Assembly: GCA_008704415.1 (NCBI GenBank)
Contig: VXIS01000173.1
Coordinates: forward strand, 34,539 to 98,538
Direction of reading: 5' to 3'
Length of the DNA: 64,000 nucleotides
DNA from: Sphaerosporella brunnea
Lineage: Eukaryota; Ascomycota; Pezizomycetes; Pezizales; Pyronemataceae
Shown: piece by piece, positions 1-11,174 of the stretch
How positions within the stretch are numbered: the first letter of the stretch is position 1
Layout: the number at the start of each line of letters is the position of its first letter
Program-made: the position numbers and the translations under genes
Notes under the pieces: generated by a model
Database searches by the model: none
What the model saw: only the letters and a program-made list of their open reading frames with translations
What the model was told of the DNA's origin: nothing

Positions 1-29
1 CGCCAGATTTTCGACGGGCATCGCTATAG

Positions 30-40
30 TATAATAAATA
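30..40 (+). promoter_or_regulatory. TATA-like box upstream of the 231 gene
   Basis: An AT-rich TATAATAAATA stretch lies about 190 bp before the ATG at 231 in otherwise mixed sequence. The distance allows a normal 5' UTR. This is a motif match only. Confidence 0.3.
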
Positions 41-230
41 GGAGCTGAATTTTACTATCATGCTCTTTTCAGTCCAGCATCCATTCCTGTTCCCGTTCCG
101 AGAACTGTAAGTCTGCCTTTCCGCCTCTCCGCAATCTACTGGCTCATCAACTCTTCGTTTTACCTCAACCGCCCATTCTGTACTCTTCGATGCTCTGCAA
201 CGTTCGCGGCCCTAACGACTGTACCACAGC

Positions 231-1123
231 ATGAACAACGAAAACCTTCGCAACGTTGTAGACGGTGGAGAGCCCCAGGGTAACCAAATCTCTTCGATCC
301 AGCCGGACGTCAAGAGACCTACCACTACCAAGCGTCCGGCCTCCGAGAAAAGACATCTGCCGACTCTTGTGTACATTCAGTCGCTGCCGCGGCCTCCGCA
401 GTCGCCGATGCCGCCATTGCCGATGCCGCCGTTGGGCCAGCTGCCGACGGTGGGTGCGTTCCAAGTACTGCTGAACGGATACCTCAACTCGCTTACAGAA
501 AGAAGACGAACCAAGGCGTTGATCACTACGGCGCAATACAAGGCTATCCAAGCCGTCCTCCGGAATCCCAAGTGCACGACCATCGAAACCGCGCACTTCC
601 GGTCCTGGGCCAAGAGCACGTTCGTTTTGGAAGCTTCGGCGAACGGGCGTTCGGAGGTCGTGCGCACTCGGACTCGCCTGGGCAAGCCGGTCGCGGTCAA
701 GGAGGATCTATTTTTCATCTTGACGACCGCCCACATCCGCAGCAGACACGGCGGTCGCAATAAAACCGCCGAATACGTCAATAAATACCACGCATGGTAT
801 GTTTGCCCCCCCCCCCCCTCTTCTTCCGGATCCCGCAGTGAGTGATGGAAGCTGATCCAGTCGATAGGGTGCCGAGGGGGCTCGTTGCACGCTTCGTGAA
901 GAGCTGCCCGGGCTGCCCGATGAATCGGGGCAAACCTATACGCTGGGTTCCGGGCACACTCCCACTCCCGACGGTTGAGAAGCCCAGCCCCGCAGCTGTC
1001 GAATTCGGATCTGCGACTGCCGGGTACAAGCCAGCGCACGGCCTGGCTGAACCGGCGGATAAAGATCAACAGCTACAGACTCCGCAGTTGCTCCATAAAC
1101 TGGCTCCTTTTCTTTTGTCTTAA
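231..1123 (+). CDS. H2C2 integrase-type zinc-binding domain protein
   Basis: Two exons, 231-796 and 868-1123, give 273 residues. The intron 797-867 (GTATGT...ATAG) restores the frame across a Trp codon and removes a run of C. The spliced protein has a variable, Pro-rich first third (PPQSPMPPLPMPPLGQLP) and then a region resembling fungal proteins that carry a retroviral-integrase-like zinc-binding module. The key residues are H168, H173, C202 and C205 in an H-x4-H...C-x2-C layout, with the stretch HAWVPRGLVARFVKSCPGC formed only after splicing. Such proteins are usually chromosomal genes or domesticated integrase derivatives; no DDE core follows here. The C-terminal 68 residues are low in recognisable features, so the 3' end may be degenerate. 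The domain call rests on my recognition of the motif, and the biological role is unknown. Confidence 0.68.
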
Positions 1124-1853
1124 ACGACAGAACTTTCGGGATCACTTCGCGGTACTATCGTCACCGGGCATGCGCAAGGTCGACTCCGGCGAGTGTTGGT
1201 TGTTTCTGAGCTGGCTTCTACACATCCTGGCCATCATTTCGGCAGCTTGCTCGAAGAGATTGGGGGGGAGGGGGTTATCGGTGATAGGGAATGGCTGGAG
1301 AGAATACCCAAAAGTGCTACGTTCATGTTTTTAGCGTTTTAGTCCAATGAGTTTTTATGACCTCCCTTGAGTTGCAGAATTGTGGTTGTGGAGGACAAAC
1401 CTCAACCTCAAGCTGATGCCACCTGTACTGCGAGCCAGGAGGACTACGACAGCGATGGCTCCTGAGTGCGTACCCGGTCAAGGACGGGTCTTTATTCTGT
1501 GAGGAGGCATCTTAAACATCCAGGGGTATGGAGGACATTTGGCGCGGCCGTCCAATATCCGTCAATGGCAGACAGCACAAAGCCATGCGGGCAGAAAGCA
1601 CATCCACGCGGGAGAAAGGAGGGGACTGGAGAAAGAATTGCGGAAGGTAAAACGGAATAGAAGGAGAAAGGCGGGGAGGTGCACGTGCACGCACGGAATG
1701 GCTAGTGGTCTAAGAAGATGATATACAACTAGAGGCTTCGCCTGTGCGGCTCAGAAAAACCCTGAAGTGTGTTGTTTGCTGCAGGCACATTAGGTATCCT
1801 GCATCAGTATTTGTGCGAGCGCGTCTTCATATGGAACGTGCAGACACACAATA
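1124..1853. other. Intergenic region, no gene seen
   Basis: Only short overlapping open frames in both strands are present, with no recognisable domain. An unmarked G-rich tract lies at 1262-1275. Confidence 0.5.
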
Positions 1854-2246
1854 GTGGTACTCAAGGTAGGCTGAAAGGGCCGGCTGGCTGGAAATCAGGT
1901 CACGTTGAGTGGGTTCTATTGGCCGCAGGCCACGAGAGTTTTCCAGCCAGATTTTTCCATCCAGCTCCGAAAAATCAGGCTTGCTGGGCAACAAAGAGAT
2001 CAGATGACAATATTTTCACGTGACCACACGCTTTACTCAGCGAAATTTACTCCGCCCTAGAGCCCACGCTTTCCATACTGCGCGCAAGTTTTGATTTCGT
2101 CACAGCCTGGTGGCATGACCGCGACCAGCCAGCACGTTTTCACAAAAGGTCGCTCAGAGTCTGCAACCAGACTGGGGCCTCCTATTGGATCTTTGGGACA
2201 CTCGATTTCCAGCCAGCCGGCCTTTTCAGCCTACCTTGAGTACCAC
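1854..2246. mobile_element. TA-flanked inverted-repeat element (MITE), family 1
   Basis: About 45-50 bp at each end form an inverted repeat beginning GTGGTACTCAAGGTAGGCTG and continuing through the GGCCGGCTGGCTGGAAATC block. Both ends are flanked by TA (1852-1853 and 2247-2248). At 393 bp with no coding capacity it fits a non-autonomous Tc1/mariner-like element. Only one copy is in the window. Confidence 0.7.
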
Positions 2247-2291
2247 TATTGCTAGGATGCTGCGCTAGAGAAAATCACGGGCGTGATAACC

Positions 2292-2872
2292 CTAAAAGCT
2301 AAATGTGTCCTCTGCGCCTTGTTCCTCCATAGAATTTTCTCCATCCTGCAAAATCAAGCATTCTGATGCTTTTTTCCAGTCCGGTTGATAGGCACGGAGA
2401 TGTGCAGCAACGGCAACTAGTTGACCGCTCCGGACTTCCGAACCAGATGACGGAGCATTCTTTGGACCAGTCAAACTCATTTCAACAGCCAAACGGGCAT
2501 CTTTCACCTCAGGAAAAGGCTGCGAAAATTCCCGGAAAATTGTGTTCTCTTTATCGAAGCTGGTTGTTTTGCCGAAAACATCCACAAGAGAACAATTGAT
2601 TTTCAAAGAACGGTTATCCTTTGAAAAGGGGGTTTTATCAGGTATAGGGTCATTGCCTTCGGCTTTTGGAAATTTTCCTTTTTTGCCAGACCGTTTTGGC
2701 GCCGCCGGAAGCCCACCTTTGTCATTGACTCCCAATGGCCAGAGGTATTATTACCCGAGTCATCAATCCAGTAATACCATTTATACTTGGGATCTAGAGC
2801 CCCAGGCCTTTCACTACCGGCTCCCCATTCATATACAGCATTTCCATCTGCTTTTCGCTCCGCCAGCAACAA
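2292..2872 (-). CDS. Hypothetical protein, partial model
   Basis: Two minus-strand frames join if a 38-bp intron (GTAATA...CAAAG, about 2751-2714) is removed: DPKYKWYYWIDDSG then GLPAAPKRSGKKGKFPKA. The joined product is hydrophilic and Lys-rich in the middle and ends at the stop near 2292. I recognise no domain. No convincing ATG starts the upstream exon, so the true 5' end may lie upstream beyond another intron near 2880-2980, or this may be a gene fragment. The intron is shorter than most introns in this window. Confidence is limited because only open frame and splice consistency support it. Confidence 0.35.
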
Positions 2873-3589
2873 GGAAATACCCGTAGGCAGTGTTCAGTTG
2901 TTGAAGGGGGGCAAGGCAAGCATAGCAGACACCAAAACTGTAGGCCTCTCGGCAGGCAAGCCGGCAACAAGGAGACCACAGTGTGTGTTGGAGCGCGCTC
3001 AATAGGATGTAGATTGGTGAAAAGTACCTCGCGTAACGATAAAAGTCTTTACAAAGAACCCGTTAGCATCGGTACCTCGCGCAACGTAGGGATCGTTTGC
3101 GTAACGTACACGGCGTTGATGACTAAGGGGTGTGGGCGTTGATGGCTAAGGAGACGAGTAATCTAGTCACGTGCTGCACGTGATTTCGTTGCCCTTTCAT
3201 TTTCGCGTAAACTTCAGGGCATTTTTTCGTACGGTACAATTTCAGTTAAATACGTAAAGTTACCCAAGATTACGTCAAACTATAGCAAAGCCATAGCAAA
3301 GCTAAAGAAAACGAGTGATCCGCATTTAAAAATGTCACGAGAAAGCTATTTTTTGAGTCTTTTTTGAGCGGTATTAGATCGCGGTGTTTTTGGGCGAAAC
3401 CTTAGAAATCTTACAGTCACGAACGTATAACCTACGCAAGCGAGGCGAAAGATTCGATCCCTAGGAAAGGCGGTGGAAAGGGGAAGATTGGATGAAGTTG
3501 GGGTTGACTCAGCAAGTCATGTGATGTGCGAGTGATTGGTAATGAGCCACCTCTGCTCCGACGCCGCGAGGGTGCGTCGTAATTGAAGC
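2873..3589. other. Intergenic region, no gene seen
   Basis: A/T-richer sequence with two related GTACCTCGCGYAACG copies (about 3026 and 3071), and no supported open frame. Confidence 0.45.
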
Positions 3590-5345
3590 TGAAAATGAGG
3601 CAAGGATAGACGCAGCTGTCACCAACGTCCATATCAACAGATGGGCTAGCAAGTCGGCATATCGTGGAAATAACAAGGAGGTATACGACGCCGAGCTCTT
3701 TGGCATTGCTTTCAAGCTCGATTTAGCACACACACCCTCGACAACCACACTAACCGCCCGGAAATGCCAAGCCTGTGCGTTGGCACACCGAAAACCCCGC
3801 ACACTTTGGCTTCACGATGTTTTTGTGGTGTGTGTGTCCGCTCTACCAGGCGAGGTAGAGTGTACGGCTTCGATTCAACAACTCATTTGCGCCCGCGATT
3901 CGCCTGCTACCACTTAGTATTGACCTCAGCCGATAGTCCTCACGGCTACTCGTCGGAATGAACGTTTAACGCCAGTTAGCAAGGCGGTAGCGCTTGCAGT
4001 GAGCTCTCCCATCGAGACGGAACGGAACTATATCGTGCGAAGCCTGCGAGCGATACGATCGACCCAAGCCCGCAACCCGTAACAGGGGCCCCTTCTGCGG
4101 GTAGGCAGAGGCACCACCACACTTGACTGCCGGTAACTTGGACTCCTCCGGCGCACCGACTGGTCTTGATGGTCGTGTGGGATCATGGTTTTAGGCAGCG
4201 AAGGCGTTCCATTTCGGACGTTAGAAGCGGGCGTGCATACGGGCGGAGGAATGCACATGGCTGTGGGTAGGTCGGGAAGGGAGCACGTCAAGTCGATATA
4301 GGGATTACTTTCACTGAAGGGTTGGAGGAGGCCTTGGGTTTTCGATTCACTCTTTTCACCGAACGATTTCCTTGTTTCTTTTCCTTCGGAGGAGCGGACC
4401 CCAGAGTAGGACCCGGGCGGCAATGATTCTGTATCTTACATGCCATGGCCGCAAGCGGCCAAATGCAATATGATTAAAACAAAAAAAAGCTCGATTTAGC
4501 ACTCAGATTTCTACCGCAAGGCGACAACGGCTCGAACGCCATCGTACGAATCTTTACCGACGCCCAAACAGCCATCCATAGGATTAAAGATGGTAAGCCT
4601 CGCCCCGGACAGTGGATGCTAACGTAAGATCGTCAGTGCCGAGGCCGAGCTCTCGACTCCGAGGGCTGGACAACCGAATTCCGATGGGCCCCGGGCCACC
4701 AGGACATACCAGGGAACGAATTGGCAGTCCAATTCGCCAAAGAAGCAATCGGCGACAGCTCTAGACGCGTCACAGCGACGAAGGCCACGGATAGGAAGCA
4801 TGGTTACTCCAATACTGCCAGCCTAAGTTGTACTATCGACGATCAAAGAAGGCCAACCTGATCGCTCGAAAGCTCAAAAAGACGCTCGCAGTCCGCTTCT
4901 TCCAACTCAAGCTCAATATGGCACCCACGGCCCCCTATCTGCATAGAACCGGAAGGCGCGATGACGATAAATGCTGGTTCTGCACAGCGAAACCAGTCCA
5001 GACGAGGCAGCACCTTTTCAAGTTCTGTGCCCGCTGACGCAAAGAGCAGGCAGTAATGTGGAATGCAGTGGCGGCAGCCCCAAAGGACTGGCAAAAGAGG
5101 CAAACGATGAATACATCTATTAAGGTTTTGTTGTCTTACGAACACAGTACAGAGGCGGTAATGGCCTTCTTGGACAGTACCAAAGTTGGGATGTGGCCGT
5201 CCAAGGCCTAAATTTGTTTACTGACCCTGTCTTTCTTTCCTTACGTTTGGTCACGAATCTCCTTTGTGTGCACTCATATCTGGTGCGACTTCCCTTGATT
5301 ACTTTTCCTTTGGAAGTGCAGGCCCCACAGTAGGACTCGAGCCTA
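3590..5345 (+). pseudogene. Tad-like LINE, RNase H and C-terminal zinc-knuckle relic, split by another element
   Basis: The frame around 3645-3729 reads RGNNKEVYDAELFGIAFKL, the start of a LINE RNase H domain. After the insertion at 3730-4486 it resumes with LRFLPQGDNGSNAIVRIFTD, then TTEFRWAPGHQDIPGNELA near 4670-4730. The frame carries stops and shifts near 4626 and 4840. The C-terminal block (4860-5037) reads APYLHRTGRRDDDKCWFC followed by HLFKFC, the CCHC-like end seen in Tad-type elements. A 3' UTR runs to about 5345 and shares the segment CCCCACAGTAGGACTCGAGC with the tails of the LINE-tailed elements in this window. The copy is 5'-truncated and broken. No reverse transcriptase catalytic motif remains. 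Confidence 0.72.
3730..4486 (+). mobile_element. LINE-tailed non-autonomous retroelement, copy 1
   Basis: The element is bounded by a perfect 16-bp target-site duplication AAGCTCGATTTAGCAC (3714-3729 and 4487-4502). It begins ACACACCCTCGACAACCACA and ends GATTAAAACAAAAAA. Its last 110 or so bases, including the palindrome GGCCGCAAGCGGCC, match the 3' end of the LINE family, whereas the first 640 bases do not match LINE coding sequence. No long open frame codes for a recognisable protein. It interrupts the RNase H frame of the surrounding LINE. Copy 2 is at 7423-8255. Confidence 0.8.
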
Positions 5346-6094
5346 GGGGTAACATTGCTTCCACCCGCACTGAGAATTATCGCGGCAATCAAACGACACA
5401 GCACAGGGAGCAGGCAGCGCACGGCAAAACGTAAGGTGCCAGGTAGAGGCACGACGCGTTAAGTGGCAATAGCGGCTAAAAGGCCGATATGCAGAGGCGC
5501 CACGGCGTCTAGATGGCGGTGTGCGCCAGGACACTGCCGGGGAGGACATGGCGACGGGATGCCTACCAGCCGTACCCCCAGAGATGCGTGCCAGCCCGAT
5601 GCCTAGCCGCCAGGGGCCCGGAAATCCGTGAGATCTCTTGGGTCCCGATGCCTACGTCCCCCAGCCTCACTGTGCCTAGGAGAACCCGAGGAGGAAGTAC
5701 GCCTAAATACCGTGCACCACCGTGACCGGTTCCTGGTATTACCGCCCAACGAGGCAGCATGCCTATGCCGTACGCGCTTGGATTTTACCATACTCAATGA
5801 GGTGTCAATGCCTCGGCGATTGGGTTCTACCATACATGGTGTGGAATGGGGCGACAGGAGTCTGAGCGAGGACCGAGGCTGATACTGCGTGGTGACATCT
5901 CTCACTTAGCGTAGTTGCTGGCGTTGACCCTGAGCAACTGCCGCGCCGGCGACCGGCAGTGGTGGACCCTGACACCAACGGGAGCCAAAGGAGGGGCAGC
6001 CAACCGCGGAATGACGAAACTCGAGATTCGGGTGGCGATGTTCCACTCCACCGTGACCGTGATCTCGCGATACCAGTGCGAATACAGACCGCAC
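5346..6094. other. Repeat-derived region, no gene seen
   Basis: Short spaced copies of GATGCCTA occur at about 5558, 5599, 5647 and (as CATGCCTA) 5758. Open frames overlap on both strands without a domain. Confidence 0.4.
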
Positions 6095-6560
6095 GGCGGT
6101 GAGGTTTTCAAACCACTCTACCGCGCCAGTGGTGGGAGTTCACGGTATGGGCATGTCAGAGTTTGAGTCAGATTTGGTTGCAAACCGGAATCCAGGCTCT
6201 CCTGCACAGGCGTATATGCGTGCGCATGCGCACCGGCAATCCACCGGTCGGCCTGATCATGGCCATCGCGAGAGTTGAGGATGATCGCAGCCTCCAACTG
6301 ACAACCGGAATCGCACCACCACACACGGAGCCCCCCACCGGCACCGCCTTTGAGTCTGGCCTGAGGGGATCCCCGATAAGGTTGCTAGGCTGCCGAAGGT
6401 GGTGTGGAGCCATCCGAGCAGGCGGCTACGGCGTCTACGGAGCCTCTACAACCGCTTCGGTGTCTCGGCGCACTGGTAGCCTGTCTCGTAGTGCCCTTGG
6501 CACTCGGCCGCCCTGTCTCATTGTCCCCTCGGCGCCCTGTAACTTTGCCGTATCGCGCGC
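6095..6560. repeat. Dispersed repeat, copy 1 (pair with 49650-50105)
   Basis: From GAGGTTTTCAAACCA onward this shares blocks with 49650-50105, including ATCCACCGGTCGGCCTGA and GGTTGCTAGGC(T/C)GCCGAAGGTGG. A related block is on the minus strand at about 47430-47560, next to a LINE relic, so the repeat may be a LINE internal segment. All copies carry stops. Confidence 0.55.
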
Positions 6561-7083
6561 ATGGCCTCTAGGCACCTATGCGTCGGCACGCGTGGTGCCG
6601 TTGCACGATAACCAAAAGAATACCGTATCGTCTCTTAAGCAACGCGGGCCGGAGGGGTGGGGGTGGTAAGGTTGCGGGTGTCGAGGGTTTTCTATTGGTG
6701 GGATTGGACGTCGCGGTCACAATTTGGGTTTTTACACAACTTTAATGATGATCGAAAGGCGGGGCGCGGGTGGTGAGCGGCATCCTGAGCAGGCTCCCTG
6801 GTACGGTCCAAAAATGGTGCCGGTAGCGGACAAACACCGGAAGATGCGGCGCGATGCCCCTGTGAAAAGCACCCGGTGCCGGCCTACCAATAGAAAGAAG
6901 ATCGAGGTCCTGAGCTATTTGGATACCCCGAGGGAGTTTACTATGGGCGCTGGACGACCAACAACGCCGGCACTGTAATGGCTCTGCTGCTGTAAATAAA
7001 AATTAGATACAGCATCGCCCGCGCGCGAGTCTTTAGAAATTAACTTTCACCATCCCGCATCGTTTTCTTGATGCACACTCACC
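6561..7083. other. Intergenic region, no gene seen
   Basis: No domain, inverted repeat or convincing open frame was found. Confidence 0.4.
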
Positions 7084-7085
7084 TA

Positions 7086-7200
7086 CCGTATTATCTCGGT
7101 ACTAAGGCAATGTGGCAAAGTCACTGCGCTCTGTGGGGAAGTCACTCAGCCTCCTGGCGAAGTCACTTAGCCACATTGCCTTATTACCGGGATAATACGG
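7086..7200. mobile_element. CCGTATTA miniature element, 115-bp copy 1
   Basis: Ends are CCGTATTATCTCGGTACTAA and its inverse, extending through GGCAATGTGGC (about 32 bp), with TA at 7084-7085 and 7201-7202. The centre has three AAGTCACT motifs. The 11175-11289 copy has the same length and nearly the same sequence. The TA target and short size suggest a Tc1/mariner-type MITE. Confidence 0.8.
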
Positions 7201-7422
7201 TACACATTAGTGTATTTCAAGTAACTTCAAATCAGCAAAGTTCTAGGTTTAAAGTGCCTTACACCATGTGGTACATCACTCGTGCCTCAATGCTCAAGAA
7301 AGCGAATAGCAGCGGCAATACCTTTAGGTACGTGGTATATAGTGGTAGTCGAGGTTGTGCGAGTTGGGTGTTGTGTTGCTGGATGGATAACATCATAGTA
7401 CTGGTTTGTACGAGTGAGAATT

Positions 7423-8255
7423 CACACACACCTTCGACAACCACACTAACTGCCCGGAAATGCCAAGCCTGTGCGTTGGCACACCGAAAAACCGGCACAC
7501 TTTGGCTTCACGATGTTTTTGTGGTGTGTGTGTCCGCTCTACCAGGCGAGGTAGAGTGTACGGCTTCGATTCAACAACTCATTTGCCCCCGCGATTCGCT
7601 TGCTACCACTCAGTATTAACCTCAGCCGATAGTCCGCTCGGAATGAACGTTTAACGCCAGTTAGCAAGGCGATAGCGCTTGCAGTGAGCCCCCCATCGAG
7701 ACGGAACGGAACTATATCGTGCGAAGCGAGCGAGCGATAACTCCTGAGCGTGTGCGCGTATACCAATCGACCTAAGTCCGCAACCCGGCAAAGTGGGGCC
7801 CCCTCTGTGGGTAGGCAGAGGCACCTAACCCCCACAAATCGCAGTCGCCGGTAACTTGGACTCTTCCGGTGCCCCGAGCGGGGCCGATTGTAGTGTGGGG
7901 ATCATGTTCTTAGGCAGCAAAGAGACCACGTTCCAGAGGGTGAAATATCCCCGACATCGAGGGCACAGCGATGTTTGAGATCTTTCGGGCGTTAGAAGCG
8001 GGCGTGCATATGGGCGGAGGAATGCACATGGTAGTGGGCCGATCGGGGAGGGAGCACGTCAAGTTGATATAGGGATCACTTTCACTGAAGGGTTGGAGGA
8101 GGCTTTTTGGGTTTTCGATTCACTCTTTTTACATTATTTCCTTTGGAGGAGCAGACCCCACAATAGGACTCTGAGCCTAGGGGCAGCGATGATTCTATGT
8201 TATCTATATGTCATGGCCGCAAGCGGCCGAATACATTATGATTAAAACAAACAAA
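7423..8255 (+). mobile_element. LINE-tailed non-autonomous retroelement, copy 2
   Basis: Flanked by a 13-bp duplication ACGAGTGAGAATT (7410-7422 and 8256-8268). It begins at the same point as copy 1 (CACACACACCTTCGACAACC) and ends GATTAAAACAAACAAA. It is longer than copy 1 by a 60-70 bp segment around 7905-7990. The same 5' start in two independent insertions shows this is a defined element rather than a random truncation. Confidence 0.8.
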
Positions 8256-8277
8256 ACGAGTGAGAATTAGTGAGTAA

Positions 8278-8400
8278 ATTGTTTTGTTTTGTTTTGTTTT
8301 GTTTCAATCATATTGCATTCGGCCGCTTGCGGCCATGGCATATATAGAAAAGAGAGACTGTGCTACCCCTTAGGAACAGAGCCTACTACTGGGGCCTGAG
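8278..8400 (-). mobile_element. 3' end of a LINE-family element, minus orientation
   Basis: Read on the minus strand this is the palindrome GGCCGCAAGCGGCC, then GAATGCAATATGATTG and an (AAAAC)n tail at 8282-8305. It lies tail to tail with copy 2. The upstream part is truncated or diverged beyond about 8400. Confidence 0.6.
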
Positions 8401-8855
8401 TAAATAGTTGTGTGACAGTTCACCGCTCCACAAGAGTACATCGCCCGGAGAAAAGCGTAGAAACACAGCGCAGTCCGGCATAGGAGGACAATTCTGTGTT
8501 ACAAATCTTCATCATATGCGCGCGTACAGAAATCCTTATATAAAAAACTTGGTGCTAACAGAGTCAAATGTCCAACACGGTAACAGGTTTTCGAATAGAG
8601 TTATGGACGGGTTATTGTATTACTTGTGGAAGATTTCGGGTATTTGTTGCTCAGGCATTGTTGATTTTACGCTGCCCCCACTGAAAAAAAAGTAAGGGAG
8701 AAGACGACCGATCTAAATGTCAAAACTGAATGCCAACCACTTTGGGTAAAAGCGGGCGTGTGAGGGCCCTTGATTTTGGAACCTCCCAAGTTCCCAAATC
8801 CGTGGAAGATTTCCGATATCTGAGCAGAAACTGCCATATTCCACTCTCTATGAAT
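8401..8855. other. 3' flank of the hydrolase gene, no separate gene seen
   Basis: A modest A/T-rich stretch without a supported open frame. It probably contains the hydrolase 3' UTR. Confidence 0.35.
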
Positions 8856-10690
8856 TTATATACCATCTCCTGTGCGCATCTGAAGGATCTTTGGGGTCCT
8901 TCTCACCATTTCCTTCAGTTTCGCCCGAACGTGCAAGTAGTTTGCATCGTCGCGACCTTTGAACTGCACAAGTTTGGAATGGTCCGCAACGATGGCTATC
9001 TGGTTATGGGCCTCTTCTTCCGGCGCGAAGCCTGTAGCCGACTCTCGCGTAACCACGCGAATCGGTTCCCCCGATCGACTCCAGGAGCCATCCGGCAATT
9101 CCTTGTATGTATCCGTCAGCAAGGTTGTACATTGCAGCGTGGAACTGGCCACCTGCCACAACAGTGTTTGTATCTCGAGTCTCGAAGAAGGATGCAACAA
9201 AACAGTATTTCAGACTGCTCTTATAGCTGCGCTGGAAGGCGATGTGGAGGTTGTTTAGCAGCGCTGAGCTCTCCATCAGGTTTTGCACCAAAGCCTCGTT
9301 CTTTCTGCCCTTTACCAACGACAACAGATATCCGTTGTTGAGACCACGATTGGGGACTCCGAACAGAAAAATTCCAACGCAACAGCGCATGATGGCCTGA
9401 TCGTCCTCAGAGCTTCCTTGTGCGGCCTCTACCAATGCCTGTCCGGCCCCACTTGGTTAAAAAAAACAAGTGATACTAACGGGGGGACAAAAACCATGTG
9501 ACCAGCAGAATTCGGCGATAATCAAAAGCATGGCTTTTCATCTGAACGCTGTACTCACATGTTTGATGATCAGACCGCCAAGGTCATGCCCTACAAAGAC
9601 TACCGGCCGCGTTTTCCCCTGTGTTCGTCGTCAGTTGCTTCAGCTACATTGTCAAGTTTCTGTTACTGATACCTCGCTATCGTCATCTCGTGCGGTGTGC
9701 ACAGCGGTCAAAAGTTGCCGTGAGAAGTCGGCAATGGTGCTGTCGTTCGTACCGTCTCGTAAATCGGATTCATAGCCCCATGTAAGCACCCTGAAATCGG
9801 GAAAATCTAACTGTAAAATATCCCGCAACCACATCACATGAGAGTTTTGAGGCGATTTCCATGATCCGAATGCGTGTGAAGAAAGTCCGGAGACGGCAAT
9901 CACGCTGTTGGGCTCATTGAGTCTATACCCAATGCAAGGATGGTTACTTGACTTACTCGTAGGTAGGTTTTGAGGGAGGATGGTAGAGGGGAGTAATTCC
10001 ATAAAAGTCGCAGTCGACATTGATGGTACTTCCGCCCAGCTCAGGGGGAAGCGGCAACGACAAGCTCCGGCCAGTAGTACACCGGAGAAAGATCAACGGC
10101 TCCTGAGAAAACGAAACAGTTGCCACCAGCCAGTCAACAAAAGGTGCTAGAGATAGAGCAAGGATATTCTCTTTCGGGGGCTGCGACTCGTATTCTAGTC
10201 CCCCGAGAAATTTTCGTAGTTGGTTGTTGTCGACGGACGTTGGGATGAGAGATAGTCGTAATGTACGGGGAGACTTCGGTTGAGGCACGGGGCTGGGCGT
10301 GCTGAGACCTTGTTGCCCCACACTGGCTACAGATATGCTCGGGGTCGAGCGTGATCGTGATGTGCTGGGAGGCTTCAGCGCCAGTGAGTTCTTGGGCATA
10401 GGCATATGAGGGCGCTTCGAGTCCCATTGCCGGGAGGAGGCGAACGCACTAGCCGGTCTCGGTCCCGGCGGGCTCGTGGTCTTAGGCGCGTTTGGACGGG
10501 GTGGGTTCCCGTATTCAGTAACGTTTGTAGACGGCGACTGGATGTTTGGGGGAGAGGATGGTCGCGATATGCCGGCAAGCTTCGGTGCCGGCGGGGTCTT
10601 CGGCTGCCCGGTGCTTCCCGTGTTTGTGGGTGGTTTCGGCCGCCGCGCGATGGGGGGCTTCGGTGCTAGCGAGCTTTTGGGGATCTGCAA
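8856..10690 (-). CDS. Alpha/beta-hydrolase, fungal DUF676/STAND-associated type, with Pro-rich N-terminus
   Basis: The modelled exons are 10690-9957, 9922-9673, 9618-9559, 9438-9160 and 9101-8856, with introns of 34, 54, 120 and 58 bp that all keep frame (522 residues from 10690). The first 150 residues are Pro/Ser-rich. The hydrolase core begins NSVIAVSGLSSHAFGSWK, followed by the elbow VVFVGHDLGGLIIKH, then IFLFGVPNRGLNNGYL, and ends with the SATGFAPEEEAHNQIAIVAD block that carries the expected late His region. The family is normally a Ser hydrolase or lipase-like module, often fused to NACHT/ankyrin parts; here nothing follows. The elbow residue is Asp (about 340), not Ser. The true start is unsettled: 10690 is not an ATG, and an ATG at 10901 (MSSDQDFPKTSQPESHKERV) may begin a 5' exon whose donor I could not fix. 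Confidence 0.7.
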
Positions 10691-11174
10691 ACTAAACTCC
10701 CGCCTCGACTGTGACTGCGCGGAATTCGGCCTTGATGACAGTTAGATAAGCATGGCATATTGGCATCGTTAGGATCGGGAGGGTGGATATATGCCTAGAA
10801 TTGCCAGTTCGGGGGTTCCCGTTCTGCGTCGGTGGCCGCAACACGCGCTCTTTGTGAGATTCCGGTTGAGAAGTCTTGGGGAAGTCCTGGTCGCTCGACA
10901 TGATTCTTTCGCGTATCTAGACTGGTGGTGGACAGAAACCACAGGTTATAAAACCGAACCCGCGACGTAAGGCGGATGTTTTCTATAGATAGTACTGTTG
11001 GCAATATGCACGCTCTGAGTCAGATGGGGTAAAGCTGAATGATATTTCATGATCAGCGCAGCCTAATAGGCGCCGACCGGAAAAGGCTGAAACGGCCCCG
11101 TGTAAAGAGGTGTCCTTAAAATGATCGCTAGTAAAGTGACTAGGCCTGATCGAGAGCACCGCGCCACACCAATA

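Noticed and set aside
3868..3890. GGCTTCGATTCAAC as a tRNA-type B box in the LINE-tailed element
   Set aside because: It has a misplaced base relative to the B-box consensus, no matching A box at the right distance and no cloverleaf.
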